From Moraxella bovoculi 237 (GTDB lineage: Bacteria; Pseudomonadota; Gammaproteobacteria; Pseudomonadales; Moraxellaceae): a DNA stretch of 64,000 bases. Below the pieces are notes generated by a model that searched no databases, was not told the DNA's origin, and worked only from the letters and a program-made list of their open reading frames with translations. Every line of letters starts with the position of its first letter. Within the stretch, counting starts at the first letter, position 1. Location: the NCBI RefSeq assembly GCF_000696305.2, contig NZ_AOMT01000013.1, forward strand, positions 18,089-82,088, read 5' to 3'. Positions 1-9,300 of the stretch are shown one piece after another. A program made the translations under genes and the position numbers.

Positions 1-142
1 TACCCCGAGAAAGCAAAAACACCGCCTCAAGAAGCGATGTTTTGCCACTGCCGTTTTTACCAATAAACAGATTGCACTGCTGCAATTCTAACGATGCTTG
101 CTGTATATTGCGTAGGGCGTGAATGCGTAATTCTTGAATCAT
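1..142 (-). CDS. recF: DNA replication and repair protein RecF, N-terminal part (cut by window edge)
   Basis: The reverse strand from position 142 reads [14 protein letters not shown] and reaches a Walker A motif, GKNGSGKT, around residues 29-36, then [11 protein letters not shown] before the window ends. This is the start of the SMC-like ATPase RecF, which helps load RecA at single-strand gaps behind stalled forks. The ATG follows the dnaN stop codon with no spacer (TAA then ATG), so translation is probably coupled. The order dnaA-dnaN-recF is the classical one at bacterial origins; gyrB would be expected next, outside the window. Only about 47 codons are visible, so the integrity of the gene cannot be judged. 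Confidence 0.93.
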   Translation of the reverse strand, partial: MIQELRIHALRNIQQASLELQQCNLFIGKNGSGKTSLLEAVFLLSRG

Positions 143-1300
143 TTACACACGCATCGGCATCACGACGTATTGATGATTCATCTCATCGCCCACTTGGTAG
201 ATGAGTGCAGGTTTCACCGCCTCAGTCATCTCGATACGCACATCACCATTTAGTACCCGCAATACCGCACGCAGATAGGCTTCATTGAACGATACTTCAA
301 GCGGCTCACCTTCATAACTTACCGCCAAGTTCTCTTCTGCCTCATCTTGTTCACGCTGATTGCGAACATTGACCTGAACCCTGTCCGATTCTTTAAAATC
401 AAACAACACACCAGGCGCTTCTTTGCTGTTTAACACAGACAGGCGGCGCAGCACTTCTACCGCTTCATCTTTATTAAAGATTGCAGCTTTATCGTAGCTT
501 GGTGGCAGTACACGGCGATAATCAGGGAACTTACCTTCAATTAGGCGCGCGACCATACTAACTTGCATGCCTTTATAGTCACTCTCGTCGCCAAAGCCTA
601 ATGACAACTGTAAAAATTCATCATCAAAACCAAGCGCGACCACATCATCTTCTGAAGATCTAACAAGCTCGCCTAACAGACGCTCAAGCTCGGCCACGGC
701 CTTACCTGGGATAATCACACGACGATCATCATAACTGGCGTCTAGAGCACGATGAGCCACTGCCAAGCGATGCCCATCGGTCGCCACGGCGGTAAGCTTG
801 TCACCATTGATCTCAAGCAACATGCCTGTTAGATAATGACGAACGTCTTGGGTTGCCATAGCAAAGCGCGTATGATTGATCAAATCATACAAAGTGCCAC
901 GATTGATGTTCAATGCTGCAGCAACACTTGGCGCACCGATACTTGGAAAATCCTTAGCAGGTAGGGTCTTTAGAGTATAACGCCCTTTGCCGCTCACAAT
1001 AAAACAGCGCGTCTCATCAGCATCCAAAGACACCATCTCATCTGAGAGCGCTTTACAAATAACGAATAATTTCTCAGCTGGCAGGGTTGTCTCGCCGGTC
1101 TGTTGGCATGCGCCTGCTGGCAGTGCAATCGTCGCAGTCAGCTCCACCTCTAAGTCAGATGCCACCAAGGTTAGCACATCTTGATCCAATACAAACTTAA
1201 TATTAGCTAAGATAGGTCCAATGCGGTGATGTTTATCAGCAGCTTTGGCAACCAGGCTGATGGCGTTTATTAATACATCGCGTTTTATGGTTAATTTCAT
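143..1300 (-). CDS. dnaN: DNA polymerase III subunit beta (sliding clamp)
   Basis: This 385-residue protein has the normal length and three-domain pattern of the ring-shaped processivity clamp that tethers polymerase III and recruits other replication and repair factors through its hydrophobic cleft. The start MKLTIKRDVLINAISLV, the central ATDGHRLA segment and the C-terminal MPMRV (seen as YVVMPMRV) are typical of DnaN. It lies 76 bases downstream of dnaA on the same strand and abuts recF. The end in M-P-M-R-V/L is characteristic because this tail lines the partner-binding pocket. No lesions are seen. Confidence 0.97.
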   Translation of the reverse strand: MKLTIKRDVLINAISLVAKAADKHHRIGPILANIKFVLDQDVLTLVASDLEVELTATIALPAGACQQTGETTLPAEKLFVICKALSDEMVSLDADETRCFIVSGKGRYTLKTLPAKDFPSIGAPSVAAALNINRGTLYDLINHTRFAMATQDVRHYLTGMLLEINGDKLTAVATDGHRLAVAHRALDASYDDRRVIIPGKAVAELERLLGELVRSSEDDVVALGFDDEFLQLSLGFGDESDYKGMQVSMVARLIEGKFPDYRRVLPPSYDKAAIFNKDEAVEVLRRLSVLNSKEAPGVLFDFKESDRVQVNVRNQREQDEAEENLAVSYEGEPLEVSFNEAYLRAVLRVLNGDVRIEMTEAVKPALIYQVGDEMNHQYVVMPMRV

Positions 1301-1376
1301 TGTTATAGTCCTGTCATTTCATGTGCTTATGGTACTTGCTTTTTTTGGCAAACACAAGTTATTCAATCAAAAATTA

Positions 1377-2765
1377 TCACTCGAATTCCAATGTTGCTTT
1401 TAAGGCTTGATAAGCCTTATCCACCTTAACATCTGTCGCTCTTAGCTCTTCAATTGCCTTACATGCGTGCATGACTGTGGTGTGGTCACGACCCCCGAAA
1501 AACTGCCCGATCTCAGGGAAGCTGTCTTGAGTTAATTCGCGAATCAACGCCATGGCCATCTGGCGCGGTCTTGCGATGTTACGCGCGCGTTTTTTACTCA
1601 TCAAATCTTTGGCAGAGATACCATAATACTGAGCCACCAAGTCACGAATGTTATCAGCGTTGACCGCACGGGCGCGAGCTTCAATGTGGTCTTTGATGGC
1701 ATGGCGAACAAGTGACAGAGTCACAGGCTCTCCAGACATGACAAAATTAGCATGCACCTGATTGAGCGCGCCTTCTAGACGGCGTACATCTGGCGCAACG
1801 TTCTGCGCGATGAACAGCGCACATTCTTTTGGCAAATCCATGCCAAGAACGCTCGCCTTTTTCTCCAAAATCTGTACGCGCATGTCAATGTCAGGCGGCT
1901 CAATCAATACATTCAGACCGCTTGAAAAACGCGATTTAAATCGCTCATCAAAATTATTAAGCTGGGCCGGCTGTCTGTCAGAAGCCAAGATGATGCGATT
2001 TTTTTTGTTTTTGCTAAAATCACTAAAAATCGTTAAGAGTAAATCGGAGATGTGCGGCGCACTTTTACCGTTAATCAAATGAATATCGTCAATAATTAAC
2101 AGATCCGCTTTGCAGATTTTTTTAACCAACTGATCAACTTTTCTGTCGCGAAACGCGTCTTTGGTGATGCGAAAGAAATGATCTTTGGTCATATAGCAGA
2201 ACCTTGATCCTGCTTTTTGATAGCGATGCGCCACGGCATGCATAAGGTGCGTTTTACCCAAGCCTGATGACCCATACAAAAACACCAAAGGATAAGCGCT
2301 GTCACCGCCTTTTTTACCCAGATCGTAACAAGCATTATAAGCAAAGGCATTGGATTTACCCTTCACAAAGGCATCAAAAGTGTAGTTATCTTCAAGTTGC
2401 TCGCTTTCTTCAATTTGAGTATTGGTTTTGGCTTTTTTCGTGACTGTTTTTTCACTTTTTGGCTTAACATCGATCACCTTGGGCGTCTCAAGACGCACGC
2501 CTTCAATCCCTGCTGGTGCATGTTTTTTTACCAACAGCTCAATCTTATCGATGTAGTTGTCCTTAATGTGCGTGATAAAGTATTGGTTAATCGCAGAGAG
2601 CACCAGCACATCGCCATCAACACTCGCTTGTATAGGTGACAACCAACGCAAAAAGTCTGCCTCTGAAACTTCAAAAGACAGCTCTTTTAAACATTCTTGC
2701 CAAAAATCAGCAGAAGGGCTTGGCGCGCTCATGGGCACCAACTCATCTTCATCAAACAGTGACAT
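1377..2765 (-). CDS. dnaA: Chromosomal replication initiator protein DnaA
   Basis: This 462-residue AAA+ initiator binds 9-base DnaA boxes and melts the origin. The domains seen in order are an N-terminal interaction domain (about residues 1-85), a low-complexity linker rich in Lys, Thr and Glu (about 95-125), the ATPase with Walker A GSSGLGKTH at about 165-173 and Walker B LLIIDDIHLI at about 221-230, and a C-terminal box-binding domain with the signature GGRDHTTVMHACK. It reads away from the AT-rich region at 2766-3433, which carries several DnaA boxes, so autoregulation by DnaA is likely (inference). The ATG at 2765 gives the expected MSLFDEDE start. Confidence 0.97.
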   Translation of the reverse strand: MSLFDEDELVPMSAPSPSADFWQECLKELSFEVSEADFLRWLSPIQASVDGDVLVLSAINQYFITHIKDNYIDKIELLVKKHAPAGIEGVRLETPKVIDVKPKSEKTVTKKAKTNTQIEESEQLEDNYTFDAFVKGKSNAFAYNACYDLGKKGGDSAYPLVFLYGSSGLGKTHLMHAVAHRYQKAGSRFCYMTKDHFFRITKDAFRDRKVDQLVKKICKADLLIIDDIHLINGKSAPHISDLLLTIFSDFSKNKKNRIILASDRQPAQLNNFDERFKSRFSSGLNVLIEPPDIDMRVQILEKKASVLGMDLPKECALFIAQNVAPDVRRLEGALNQVHANFVMSGEPVTLSLVRHAIKDHIEARARAVNADNIRDLVAQYYGISAKDLMSKKRARNIARPRQMAMALIRELTQDSFPEIGQFFGGRDHTTVMHACKAIEELRATDVKVDKAYQALKATLEFE

Positions 2766-3271
2766 GCTGGGTCAACCTCTAATGGCTTACTTAAATAATA
2801 TTAAACTATCATTTAAGTAAAATTTTATGTAGTTAAATTAATTATTTTTTTAATTTTAATTGAACAAATGGAAAATCCTTCCATCTTTTCAAATGTGTGG
2901 GAATATTAGCACAAAAATTTAAAATTTCAAAGCAAATTTTTCTGTGGATAACTTTATGGAAAATCCTGTGGATAACTTAAAAATTAAACTTATTCACAGG
3001 CTTTAAACATTTAATTAACATATTTTTCCACAATTTAATTTTATGATTTTTATATTTTTTTATGAGTTTTCCACATAAATTTTATCGCATTATATCTACT
3101 ATTTTTATATTTATAATATAATAATTGACTCCGATTAAATCTGTGGATAACTTTTAAAGCCCTACTAAAATCAAGCCTTTTACGGTTAACTATTCTATCA
3201 AAAGATTAGATTCAAATAAACTTCTATTATCTGCTATAAAACAAGTCTTTATGAAAATCATGGCAAATATC
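2766..3271. other. oriC: Putative chromosomal origin of replication (oriC) with six DnaA-type boxes
   Basis: This very AT-rich stretch lies between divergent dnaA and rpmH. DnaA-box matches read by eye are TGTGGATAA at 2943-2951, 2967-2975 and 3142-3150, TTATTCACA at 2990-2998, and TTTTCCACA at 3024-3032 and 3067-3075. Three are perfect to TTATCCACA (on the reverse strand) and three have one mismatch. Runs made almost wholly of A and T at 2820-2860 and 3040-3125 could serve as the unwinding element. The position next to dnaA-dnaN-recF and opposite rpmH-rnpA-yidC is the usual origin context. The exact limits are not defined. Confidence 0.85.
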
Positions 3272-3300
3272 TTGACAATGAGTTTTGCTTTTGCTAGAAT
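3272..3300 (+). promoter_or_regulatory. Sigma-70 promoter of rpmH
   Basis: A perfect -35 box TTGACA (3272-3277) is followed after exactly 17 bases by TAGAAT (3295-3300), one mismatch from the -10 consensus. It points to rpmH about 130 bases downstream, leaving a fairly long leader. This is the best promoter match noticed in the window. Confidence 0.75.
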
Positions 3301-3409
3301 TGGTTCGTTTTTTCACCTCATATTAGTGAATTTTCATTTATTAAACCCACCACAGCAGTCAGCTGCGGTACAAAAGTCGTCACTGTCAGGCTTCTGCAGA
3401 GCTTAGTGA

Positions 3410-3568
<159 letters not shown>

Positions 3569-3580
3569 ACGACACATATC

Positions 3581-3609
3581 AAAAAGCACCACATTGTTGG
3601 TGCTTTTTT
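3581..3609 (+). terminator. Hairpin after rpmH
   Basis: An 11-base inverted repeat, AAAAAGCACCA and TGGTGCTTTTT, with a short loop ends in a T run just after the rpmH stop. Partial termination here would let L34 be made in excess over RnpA (inference). Confidence 0.75.
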
Positions 3610-3658
3610 ATTTGCCCTTTTTGATATATACTGCTTATTTTAAGCAATATAATCCTTC

Positions 3659-4024
3659 ATGAACAGCCAAAATTTTCATTTTACTAAAGACCAGCGTTTA
3701 CTCACCCCTGCTGACTTCAAGCATGTCTTTGATTCCCCAATAAAAAAAATACATGGCGATCACTGTATTATGTTTGTCAAACACAATGACAAGAATATGC
3801 CACGATTGGGACTTGCCATTACCAAGAAAAAACTTAAACAGGCAGTCATGCGTAACAAAGTCAAACGAGTCACCAGAGAGGTTTTTCGCCTAAACCAACA
3901 TGAGATAGCAGATGTGGATTTGGTGTTGATTGTTAAGATTGGCTTTACAAAAGATTTTGACATCATGAGTGATATTGTTAAGATTTTTGAAAAAATAAAA
4001 TATCACTACCCTAAATCGTCCTAA
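3659..4024 (+). CDS. rnpA: Ribonuclease P protein component
   Basis: This 121-residue basic protein binds the RNase P RNA and helps mature tRNA 5' ends. The RNR signature is visible as RNKVKRVTREVFR at about residues 62-74, preceded by LGLAITKKKLKQAV. The N-terminal FTKDQRLLTPADFKHVF matches the family's start (compare RLL-x-x-x-D/E-F). It lies between rpmH and yidD with 10 bases to the next gene, the standard order rpmH-rnpA-yidD-yidC-mnmE. Confidence 0.95.
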   Translation: MNSQNFHFTKDQRLLTPADFKHVFDSPIKKIHGDHCIMFVKHNDKNMPRLGLAITKKKLKQAVMRNKVKRVTREVFRLNQHEIADVDLVLIVKIGFTKDFDIMSDIVKIFEKIKYHYPKSS

Positions 4025-4034
4025 TCTTGGATTT

Positions 4035-4364
4035 ATGATTAAGCATTTGTTGTTATTTTTGATAAAGATTTATCAAAAAGCCATCAGTCCAATGTTGCCA
4101 GCGCGTTGCCGGTATTATCCAACCTGTTCACACTATGGGCGACAGGCGTTAATGTGGTATGGTGTTCGCCGAGGATTGCCTTTGGCTGTGCGTCGTGTGT
4201 GCAGCTGCCACCCTTGGGGAGGTTCTGGCATAGATTTTGTGCCTGTGCCGATGCATCGATATCGTTATGATTTGGCGGATGATGCTTTGCTGATAGGGCA
4301 GACTGTGTTTTTGGATAAATTTAGCTATGCTGCCAGATTGAATCATCTAATGAAAAGTGGCTAA
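4035..4364 (+). CDS. yidD: Membrane protein insertion efficiency factor YidD
   Basis: This 109-residue protein has an N-terminal amphipathic or hydrophobic segment (LLLFLIKIYQKAISP), the conserved Cys-rich core CRYYPTCSHYGRQAL and a later CSCHPWGGSGIDFVP. These are hallmarks of YidD, a small inner-membrane-associated protein that aids YidC-dependent insertion. It has a C-terminal tail of about 35 residues beyond the core (from MHRYRYD onward), somewhat longer than short YidD forms. It lies between rnpA and yidC as expected. Confidence 0.93.
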   Translation: MIKHLLLFLIKIYQKAISPMLPARCRYYPTCSHYGRQALMWYGVRRGLPLAVRRVCSCHPWGGSGIDFVPVPMHRYRYDLADDALLIGQTVFLDKFSYAARLNHLMKSG

Positions 4365-4502
4365 GTTTGCGCTTTTGTGAATATTTTCTATGATTTTATG
4401 CAAAAGTTTAGTAAAATAAAGGGTTTATTCACAAATTTATTGATGAATTTTGATTAATGGTGCGTCATTTTGCGCGCCTAAACGCATTGTTAGGATGTTT
4501 CC

Positions 4503-6164
4503 ATGCAAAAAATTCTTCGGATTTTAATCATTATTGCCATCTTGATCACGAGTTATTTGCTCGTGCTTGCATGGCGTGATGACACAATGAATGCGCCAAA
4601 ACCTGCGCCTATAGCGACACAAACCAGCAGCGTTGATGTCCCGAATACGACATCAGGCGGTGGTGATGTCCCTGCAGGCAGCACAGGCGCGTTGACAGCA
4701 AATGCAACAGCCACGACTCAAGCCGCTGCGGGCAATCTAATTACGGTATCGACTGATCGCTATGACATTCGTATCAATCCTGTCGGCGGTGATATTGTAT
4801 ATGCGGCGCTAAAACAGTACAATGCGACACTTGATAGTGCTGAGCGCTTTGTGCTACTTGAGAGCGATGCTGGGCGTACATATGTGGCGCAGTCAGGCCT
4901 GATCGGTCAAAATGGCATCGATACCGCTGAAGGTCGTGCTACGTATACCAGTCCGCGTAATAGCTATGAGTTAAATGGCGCAGGTACGCTACAAGTGCCT
5001 TTGGTACACCAAAAAGATGGTGTAACCATCACCAAGACCTATACCTTCAAGGCAGGCGAATACCCAATTAATCTAAGCTACAACATTAACAACACCTCTA
5101 CTTCTGCTTGGCAAGGTCAAATGTATGCGCAGTTAAAGCGCGACAACAGTACTGATCCTGGTGTTGAAGATAAGGGAATGATGAGCATGGCAACCTACCT
5201 AGGTGGTGCTTGGGGTACGCCTGATGATCCTTATAACAAACTAAAATTTGGCGACTTTAATGACGGCGAGCTTAACGTTACAAGTCGTGATGGTTGGGTG
5301 GCGATCATCCAGCATTATTTCGTGTCAGCGTGGACGCCAGGCGAGTTTGATGGTCACTTCTACAGCCGCACCAGTGGCAATGATCATTTCATTGGCTTTA
5401 ATAGCCCTGTAGTTAATGTGGCTGCCGGTAAACAAATCACGCTAGATGCTACGCTATACGCCGGTCCTAAAGTCCAAAAAGAGCTAGAACCTGTAGCAAC
5501 CGGACTTGAAAAAACAGTTGATTACGGCGTGTTTTGGCCGATTTCTAAGCCGCTATTTATGGTGCTAGAAGCGCTATATAAGATCCTTGGAAACTGGGGT
5601 TGGGCGATTGTTGGCTTGACAATTTTGGTTAAAATTGCACTGTTCTGGTTGTCTAACAAGAGCTACGTGTCTATGGCAAAAATGCGTGCCATTGCGCCAA
5701 AGCTACAAGCGCTGAAAGACAAGCACGGCGACGACCGCATGGCAATGAGCCAAGAGATGATGCAGCTTTATCGTGATGAGAAAGTGAACCCGATGGCAGG
5801 CTGTCTGCCAATTCTAATTCAGATGCCGATTTTCCTTGGGTTATACTGGTGTTTGGTTGAGAGTGTTGAGCTTCGTCATGCGCCTTGGATTCTATGGATT
5901 AAAGACTTGTCTGCGATGGATCCTTGGTTTATTTTGCCAATCATCATGGCGGGCACGATGTTCGTTCAGCAGCTACTAAACCCGCAGCCGACAGATCCGA
6001 TGCAGGCTAAGATGATGAAGATCATGCCGCTTGTGTTTGCAGTGTTTATGCTGTTCTTCCCAGCAGGCTTGGTGCTTTATTGGACAGTGAATAACTTGTT
6101 CAGCATGGCACATCAGCACTGGGTAAATAAGCGTGTTGAAAAACAAATGCAGGCACGTGCATAA
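4503..6164 (+). CDS. yidC: Membrane protein insertase YidC
   Basis: This 553-residue inner-membrane insertase has an N-terminal transmembrane helix (ILRILIIIAILITSYLLVLA), a Thr/Ala/Gly-rich linker (about residues 30-80), and a large periplasmic domain to about residue 340. The conserved transmembrane core contains GNWGWAIVGLTILVKIALF, NPMAGCLPILIQMPIFLGLY and FPAGLVLYWTVNN. It inserts proteins alone or with SecYEG. The length is normal for gammaproteobacteria. A strong hairpin terminator follows. Confidence 0.96.
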   Translation: MQKILRILIIIAILITSYLLVLAWRDDTMNAPKPAPIATQTSSVDVPNTTSGGGDVPAGSTGALTANATATTQAAAGNLITVSTDRYDIRINPVGGDIVYAALKQYNATLDSAERFVLLESDAGRTYVAQSGLIGQNGIDTAEGRATYTSPRNSYELNGAGTLQVPLVHQKDGVTITKTYTFKAGEYPINLSYNINNTSTSAWQGQMYAQLKRDNSTDPGVEDKGMMSMATYLGGAWGTPDDPYNKLKFGDFNDGELNVTSRDGWVAIIQHYFVSAWTPGEFDGHFYSRTSGNDHFIGFNSPVVNVAAGKQITLDATLYAGPKVQKELEPVATGLEKTVDYGVFWPISKPLFMVLEALYKILGNWGWAIVGLTILVKIALFWLSNKSYVSMAKMRAIAPKLQALKDKHGDDRMAMSQEMMQLYRDEKVNPMAGCLPILIQMPIFLGLYWCLVESVELRHAPWILWIKDLSAMDPWFILPIIMAGTMFVQQLLNPQPTDPMQAKMMKIMPLVFAVFMLFFPAGLVLYWTVNNLFSMAHQHWVNKRVEKQMQARA

Positions 6165-6180
6165 CCATCCCATTAAACTC

Positions 6181-6213
6181 AAAAAAATCCCGTCAAATTG
6201 GCGGGATTTTTTT
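6181..6213 (+). terminator. Rho-independent terminator after yidC
   Basis: A perfect 12-base inverted repeat, AAAAAAATCCCG and CGGGATTTTTTT, with a 9-base loop lies 17 bases after the yidC stop. It separates yidC from mnmE. Confidence 0.88.
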
Positions 6214-6329
6214 GTTGGTTGGAGTTTATGAATGTTTTAAGGTGATTTATTGAGCAACAGATAGTTATATAACTTTTCTGCCAAAAGTGCTACAATAAAA
6301 GGTTATCAAAAAATAATTTCAGTAAATTT

Positions 6330-7718
6330 ATGACTATCACCAAAATCATTCAAAGCCCTACGATTGCAGCCATCGCCACGCCCATTGGGCAAGGTGGTGT
6401 TGGCGTCATTCGTTTATCAGGTAAAGATGCTTATGAGATCGGCTGTAAGATCAGCAAAACGTCATCTTTGACGCCACGCCATGCGCATTTCACTAAGTTC
6501 ATGTGCGATGCAGGTGTGATTGATGAAGGGGTGGTGATTTATTTTAAGGCGCCGCATTCTTTTACTGGTGAGGATGTGGTAGAGATTCAGGGGCATGGCG
6601 GTGTTGTGCTTCAGAATCTGCTTCTTGCGCGTTGTTTTGAGCTGGGTGCACGTCAAGCAACTGCCGGTGAATTTTCCATGCGTGCCTTTGAAAATGATAA
6701 GATTGACCTTGTGCAAGCCGAGGCAATCAGTGATGCCATTAGCGCAACCAGCATCGCCCAAGCCACCAGTGCCATTCGTTCTTTATCAGGTGAATTTTCT
6801 AACAAAATCAATGATCTGCTGGATAAATTAACCAACCTGCGATTATACGTCGAGGCGAGCATTGATTTTCCAGACGAAGAAGATGTGGATTTTTTATCAG
6901 ATGGCGTGATTGAAGCTAAGATCGATGAGATTTTGTCGAAATTAGATGAGATTTTGGCCACAGCTCATCAAGGGCAGCTGCTTCGCGATGGTGTACATGT
7001 GGTGCTGGCAGGTAAGCCCAACGCTGGCAAATCAAGCCTTTTGAATCGATTGGCGGGCACTGAGCGTGCAATCGTAACCGATATCGCAGGGACAACTCGT
7101 GATACCCTAGAAGAGCAGCTGAATTTAGATGGGCTTAGTGTGCATTTAACGGATACTGCAGGACTTAGACAAACTGATGACAAAGTAGAGCAGATAGGCA
7201 TCCACCGTGCCAAAGAAGCCATCCATCGCGCTGATATTCTCTTGATGGTGTATGATGTGACTGCTGAGAATGATCCTGTGTCGCTCGCAAAATCACTGTT
7301 CGAGACCGAAGATTTTAAGAGATTGAATAAGAAACTTATCATGGTGGCAAATAAATCTGATTTATTGAATAATGTTTCACGTGAAACAGATGATGCTAAT
7401 GCCTTGTATGAGAACTTAATCAATGTTTCATGTGAAACTGGTGAAGGTATTGATCGTTTGATTGAGTATTTGAAGCAAAAAGTAGGTTTTCATCCGCCAG
7501 AGAACAGCTTAATTGCCCGTACGCGCCATATTGATGCATTAAAACGCGCTAAGGCGCATGTTGTCGACGCCAAAGAACAGCTGACAGTATTCCTTGCCGG
7601 TGAATTGGTGGCAGAGAGTTTAAAATCATCACAGCAGGCACTGGGCGAGATTACAGGTCAGATGAGTGCCGATGAGCTGCTTGGTAAGATTTTTTCTAGT
7701 TTTTGCATTGGTAAGTAA
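6330..7718 (+). CDS. mnmE: tRNA uridine-5-carboxymethylaminomethyl modification GTPase MnmE
   Basis: This 462-residue GTPase works with MnmG to modify the wobble uridine of several tRNAs. The N-terminal formyl-folate-binding domain begins TIAAIATPIGQGGVGVIRLS. The GTPase has the P-loop AGKPNAGKSSLLN, switch motif GTTRDTLEE, DTAGLR and ANKSDL. The C-terminal FCIGK carries the catalytic Cys (C-[IVL]-G-K). The segment between NKSDL and the end of the G domain contains two copies of an N-V-S-x-E-T peptide encoded by parS-like DNA sites. The -10-like TACAAT at about 6290 may be its promoter. Confidence 0.96.
   Translation: MTITKIIQSPTIAAIATPIGQGGVGVIRLSGKDAYEIGCKISKTSSLTPRHAHFTKFMCDAGVIDEGVVIYFKAPHSFTGEDVVEIQGHGGVVLQNLLLARCFELGARQATAGEFSMRAFENDKIDLVQAEAISDAISATSIAQATSAIRSLSGEFSNKINDLLDKLTNLRLYVEASIDFPDEEDVDFLSDGVIEAKIDEILSKLDEILATAHQGQLLRDGVHVVLAGKPNAGKSSLLNRLAGTERAIVTDIAGTTRDTLEEQLNLDGLSVHLTDTAGLRQTDDKVEQIGIHRAKEAIHRADILLMVYDVTAENDPVSLAKSLFETEDFKRLNKKLIMVANKSDLLNNVSRETDDANALYENLINVSCETGEGIDRLIEYLKQKVGFHPPENSLIARTRHIDALKRAKAHVVDAKEQLTVFLAGELVAESLKSSQQALGEITGQMSADELLGKIFSSFCIGK
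7373..7388. promoter_or_regulatory. parS site (perfect) inside mnmE
   Basis: TGTTTCACGTGAAACA is a 16-base perfect palindrome identical to the canonical ParB-binding site. It lies in the coding sequence of mnmE, where it reads as V-S-R-E-T. It is about 4.3 kb from the proposed oriC. Confidence 0.9.
7424..7439. promoter_or_regulatory. Degenerate parS-like site inside mnmE
   Basis: TGTTTCATGTGAAACT differs from canonical parS at two positions. It lies 51 bases from the perfect site and, like it, is read in frame, here as V-S-C-E-T. The close spacing suggests either a paired site or a local duplication. Confidence 0.6.
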
Positions 7719-7743
7719 TGATTGGATAATAAAGGAGTGACGG

Positions 7744-8214
7744 ATGTATTGCCCTTATTGTAATGCGCTAGACACCAAGGTGATCGATTCTAGGCTGGCA
7801 GCTGAAGGCGCTCAAGTGCGCAGACGTCGTCAATGCACAGAATGTGGTGAAAGGTTTACTACATTTGAAGTGGTGGAAGTTGTCATGCCGCGCATCATTA
7901 AGACAAATGGGCGCATTGAGCCTTATGATCAGAACAAATTAAGACGTTCTATTTCACTGCCATTGCAAAAACGCCCTGTTACCAGTGATGAAATTGATGC
8001 CACCATTGGGCGTGTCGAACATAAGCTACGTAATATGGGTGAGCGTGAGATTTCTAGTAAGATGGTGGGCGAGGTGGTCATGTCTGAATTAAAAGGATTG
8101 GATGACGTGGCTTACGTAAGATTTGCCAGTATTTATCGGGATTTTCAAGACATCGCGGCATTCCAAGCTGAGCTTGCCAGCATTCATGCTGATGTAGAAA
8201 TTGTGGAGAAGTAG
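7744..8214 (+). CDS. nrdR: Transcriptional repressor NrdR
   Basis: This 156-residue protein is the zinc-ribbon plus ATP-cone repressor of ribonucleotide reductase genes. The zinc ribbon is MYCPYCNALDTKVIDSR followed by RRRRQCTECGERFTTFE; four Cys (two CxxC pairs) are present. The ATP cone starts near VMPRIIKTNGRIEPYDQNKL. A good ribosome-binding site (AAAGGAG) precedes the ATG. The stop lies 4 bases before ribD, so nrdR-ribD form an operon, a common arrangement in proteobacteria. Confidence 0.96.
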   Translation: MYCPYCNALDTKVIDSRLAAEGAQVRRRRQCTECGERFTTFEVVEVVMPRIIKTNGRIEPYDQNKLRRSISLPLQKRPVTSDEIDATIGRVEHKLRNMGEREISSKMVGEVVMSELKGLDDVAYVRFASIYRDFQDIAAFQAELASIHADVEIVEK

Positions 8215-8218
8215 CTTC

Positions 8219-9280
8219 ATGACCCAGTTATCTTATGATAAAAATTACACATCAGAGGATGTGTACTATATGAATCTTGCCATTGCGGAGGCAAAAAAAG
8301 GTAGTTTTACTACAAAACCAAATCCTGCAGTAGGCTGTGTTATTGTTAAGAATAATTTAATAATTGGAATTGGATTTCACCCTAAGGCTGGCATGCCACA
8401 TGCTGAAGTTTATGCGCTAAGAGATGCAGAATCTAAAGGTATTGATGTCTCAGGAGCGACAGCCTATGTGACGTTAGAGCCCTGCAGTCATACTGGCAGG
8501 ACGCCGCCATGTGCCGAGGCGCTAGTAAAAGCCAATCTAGCGCGCGTTGTTGTCGCTACGCTAGACGCTAACCCTCTCGTGTCTGGTAACGGTGTTAAGA
8601 GACTCATACAGGCGGGTATCTTAGTCACGGTTGGCGTGTGTGAAGATGAAGCTAAAGCATTAAATAAAGGCTTCTTAACCGCCATGGCAACCAAAAAGCC
8701 CTATGTACGCTTAAAAATGGCAATGAGCTTAGATGGTAAAATTGCCATGAGTAACGGCGAATCTAAATGGATAACTGGTGTAGAAGCGCGAGAAGACGTC
8801 CAAAAACTTCGTGCAAAAAGTGGTGCTATCATCACTGGTTCTGGTACTGTTATCGCAGATGATCCGGCCTTAAATGTACGCTCCAAGATGTTGGGGGTTG
8901 CTGCAGATGAGATTATTCAGCCTAAGATAGTGGTGGTTGATAGAAGCTGTAAGCTTGATTATTGTGATGATTATCAAGTATTTAAAGATAAAAACACCCT
9001 GCTATGGCGAGATGATTTAGAGGCGCTACTTGACGTACTGGCGACCCAGTATCAATGTCACGATGTGCTGGTTGAGTCAGGAAGTGTGTTGGCGGGCGCT
9101 TTTATTGAAAAGGGGCTGGTAGATGAGCTTATTATATATCAAGCGCCTTGTATTTTGGGCAGCACTGCAAAAACAGCATTTGAATTTACGCTGGAAACAC
9201 TGGCATCACAAAAAAAATTTAATTTAATAGAGTATAAAAAGATCGGCAACGATCTAAAATTGACATTCCAAAAGATCTGA
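8219..9280 (+). CDS. ribD: Bifunctional diaminohydroxyphosphoribosylaminopyrimidine deaminase / reductase
   Basis: This 353-residue bifunctional enzyme covers steps 2 and 3 of riboflavin synthesis. The N-terminal deaminase has the zinc motif HAEVYAL and PCSHTGRTPPC. The C-terminal reductase domain begins near PYVRLKMAMSLDGKIA and contains ITGSGTVIADDPALNVR. I chose the ATG at 8219, which has GTGGAGAAG just upstream and gives MTQLSYDK; an in-frame TTG further upstream only reads through the ribosome-binding site. Other riboflavin genes are nearby (ribE at 9685, ribB at 16738 on the other strand). Confidence 0.95.
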   Translation: MTQLSYDKNYTSEDVYYMNLAIAEAKKGSFTTKPNPAVGCVIVKNNLIIGIGFHPKAGMPHAEVYALRDAESKGIDVSGATAYVTLEPCSHTGRTPPCAEALVKANLARVVVATLDANPLVSGNGVKRLIQAGILVTVGVCEDEAKALNKGFLTAMATKKPYVRLKMAMSLDGKIAMSNGESKWITGVEAREDVQKLRAKSGAIITGSGTVIADDPALNVRSKMLGVAADEIIQPKIVVVDRSCKLDYCDDYQVFKDKNTLLWRDDLEALLDVLATQYQCHDVLVESGSVLAGAFIEKGLVDELIIYQAPCILGSTAKTAFEFTLETLASQKKFNLIEYKKIGNDLKLTFQKI

Positions 9281-9300
9281 TGAATCAGTAAGAAATAAAG